Of a stretch of 7,002 bases of DNA, positions 6,052 to 7,002 are shown piece by piece. Within the stretch, counting starts at the first letter, position 1. Every line of letters begins with the position of its first letter. Origin of the DNA: REEB481 sp044360435 (GTDB lineage Bacteria; Bacteroidota; Bacteroidia; NS11-12g; UBA955); contig JBIKKI010000119.1 of the NCBI GenBank assembly GCA_044360435.1, positions 1-7,002 of the forward strand, written 5' to 3'. The translations under genes and the position numbers were made by a program. Below the pieces are notes generated by a model, which saw nothing but the letters and a program-made list of their open reading frames with translations, did not search any database and was not told the origin of the DNA.

Positions 6052-6489
6052 ATGCTGAGCTTTCCGGCCTATACGTTCCAGCTGCGCAGTCAGGGGCAAA
6101 AAAACTATATTTTTGACAGAATCAGAAAAAAATATGTAGCCCTCACTCCGGAAGAATGGGTGCGTCAGCACGTGGTTTTCTGGTTGCTTGACGATTTTAA
6201 AGTTCCGGAAGGATGGATTGCATTGGAGCGTGCTTTGCTGCTGAATGGATTGAAGCGCCGCACAGATGTGCTGGTGATGAACAGACAAGCCGAGCCCATC
6301 ATTCTGGTGGAGTGCAAAGCGCCCCACATTCCCATCAGTCAAAAAGTGGTGGAACAGGCCTTGAAATACAACATGGAAGCCGGCGTTCAGTTCTTATGGC
6401 TGACCAACGGCGTGGAAAACAGGTTGTGGAATATGAGCACGGATGTTCCCAGTGCGTTGGATCAGCTTCCCGGACCGGAAACCTGGTAA
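6052..6489 (+). CDS. Stand-alone HsdR N-terminal-like (HSDR_N_2) PD-(D/E)XK nuclease-fold protein
   Basis: A 145-residue protein from the ATG at 6052. It matches the N-terminal domain found in type I restriction enzyme R subunits (HSDR_N_2), here as a complete small protein without the helicase motor. The active-site pattern is intact: helix-1 Glu in PEEWVRQH (E34/E35), the Asp in RRTDVLV (D72), the E-x-K of ILVECKAP (E87, K89), and a motif resembling QxxxY, EQALKYN (Q102, Y106). The end (FLWLTNGVENRLWNM) is typical of the family's last strands. Its place beside holA, divergent and 20 bp away, is a recurring Bacteroidota arrangement as I recall it. No hsdM or hsdS gene is present, so a restriction role is unlikely on context. 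A part in DNA repair or replication-linked processing is a guess from the neighbour. The only further in-frame upstream start is a TTG at 6040. Confidence 0.88.
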   Translation: MLSFPAYTFQLRSQGQKNYIFDRIRKKYVALTPEEWVRQHVVFWLLDDFKVPEGWIALERALLLNGLKRRTDVLVMNRQAEPIILVECKAPHIPISQKVVEQALKYNMEAGVQFLWLTNGVENRLWNMSTDVPSALDQLPGPETW

Positions 6490-6500
6490 GGGGTTTACCA
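6484..6500. repeat. Short palindrome formed by two convergent Trp-stop endings
   Basis: TGGTAA (6484-6489) and TTACCA (6495-6500) are exact inverted copies around GGGGT. Each copy is the final Trp codon plus the TAA stop of one of the two convergent genes. Six base pairs with no T-run are too weak to call a terminator. Confidence 0.5.
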
Positions 6501-7002
6501 AACGCCTTTGCCCTGACGCAACACTTCAGGTTCACCACTGCTGCAGTCAACCACCGTTGAAGGTGTGATGCCGCAAGGACCGCTGTCCACAAGCAGGTCT
6601 GCCAGATGCGTCATGGTTCTGGCAATTTCATCGGGATCATGTGCGTATTCCATGATGTGGTCATCGCTGTGCAGGGACGTAGCCATCAGCGGACCATCAA
6701 ATGTTTCCAGAATGCCCAACAAAACGGGATGATCGGGTATGCGCACACCAATGGTTTTTCGTCGGTTGTTGAATTGCTTTTCTACCGATGCCGAGGCTTT
6801 GAGGATGAAGGTAAATGGCCCCGGCAACTTTGCGCGAAGCAGTCGAAATACCGGTTGGGGTATGGGTGCAGTAAAGGCAGCAATCTGTTTGAAATCCCGG
6901 CATAAGAGCGAAAGCAACGCTGTGTTGGCTTTTTTACCCACTTGCGCGCACATGCGTTCCACCGCAGCCTGATTGCCCGGGTCGCATACCAATGCATACA
7001 CC
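6495..7002 (-). CDS. YciO-type Sua5/YrdC family protein, N-terminus cut by right edge
   Basis: The frame is open to the window end; 168 residues are present and roughly 35-40 N-terminal residues should lie beyond. The GTG at 7001 is the Val of the family's P-T-D-x-x-Y-A-L-G-type motif (here VYALVCD), not a start. Sua5/YrdC proteins make threonylcarbamoyl-AMP for the t6A modification of ANN-decoding tRNAs. Visible family features, numbered from that Val: LLSLLCRDFKQIAAF (29-43), LPGPFTFILKA (59-69), RRKTIGVRIPDHPVL (80-94), LMATSLHSDD (105-114), TPSTVVDCS (146-154) and EVLRQGKGVW (159-168). CRD, PGPFTFILK and KTIGVRIP resemble the YciO branch more than the TsaC/Sua5 branch. Automatic annotation would probably say L-threonylcarbamoyladenylate synthase. 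Whether a YciO-type protein carries that activity in the cell is uncertain. The stop is 5 bp from that of the convergent HsdR-N-like gene. Confidence 0.9.
   Translation of the reverse strand, partial: VYALVCDPGNQAAVERMCAQVGKKANTALLSLLCRDFKQIAAFTAPIPQPVFRLLRAKLPGPFTFILKASASVEKQFNNRRKTIGVRIPDHPVLLGILETFDGPLMATSLHSDDHIMEYAHDPDEIARTMTHLADLLVDSGPCGITPSTVVDCSSGEPEVLRQGKGVW

Noticed and set aside
6108..6115. TATTTTTG on the plus strand, an exact match to TAnnTTTG
   Set aside because: It lies inside the HsdR-N-like coding sequence (NYIFD region) with no gene start in the right place downstream and no -33 partner.
6052..6489. A type I restriction-modification system
   Set aside because: Only the HsdR N-domain-like protein is present; there is no helicase part, and hsdM and hsdS are absent from the window.

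Overview
The window looks like ordinary chromosomal sequence from a member of the Bacteroidota. Three things point there. One gene encodes a secreted protein with a type IX secretion (T9SS) type A C-terminal sorting domain. A PorT-like outer-membrane beta-barrel gene is present. The DNA polymerase III delta gene (holA) sits divergently next to a stand-alone HsdR-N-like nuclease-fold gene, an arrangement I recall as recurrent in this phylum. Most starts also lack a Shine-Dalgarno sequence, as is common there. GC content looks near 50 percent by eye. I see no transposase, integrase, CRISPR array, tRNA or rRNA, and no clear sign of recent transfer.

Layout from left to right. Positions 1-642 (+) hold the C-terminal part of a signal peptide peptidase SppA cut by the window edge. 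It converges on a minus-strand pair: an outer-membrane beta-barrel protein (1245-1853) followed 6 bp downstream by a membrane-anchored NTF2-like/DUF4440 protein (726-1238), probably one transcript. Divergent from that pair, with a 27 bp gap, is a DAO-family FAD-dependent oxidoreductase (1881-2933, +). It converges on the T9SS cargo protein with Asp-box repeats (2986-4938, -), and a strong bidirectional terminator hairpin (2938-2965) lies between them. Upstream of the cargo gene on the same strand is holA (5009-6031, -). Divergent from holA, 20 bp away, is the HsdR-N-like gene (6052-6489, +). Its stop codon lies 5 bp from the stop of a YciO-type Sua5/YrdC family gene (6495-7002, -) that runs off the right edge.

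The genes serve separate jobs: envelope proteolysis, an outer-membrane protein, a redox enzyme, an exported propeller-like protein, replication clamp loading, and a threonylcarbamoyl-AMP-related fold. They do not form one obvious pathway. The gene of most open interest is the small protein beside holA, which keeps a full PD-(D/E)XK-type active-site pattern with no helicase, methylase or specificity partner in view. I did not find a convincing new multi-gene system. The rest of the interest lies in very compact divergent and convergent gene junctions.
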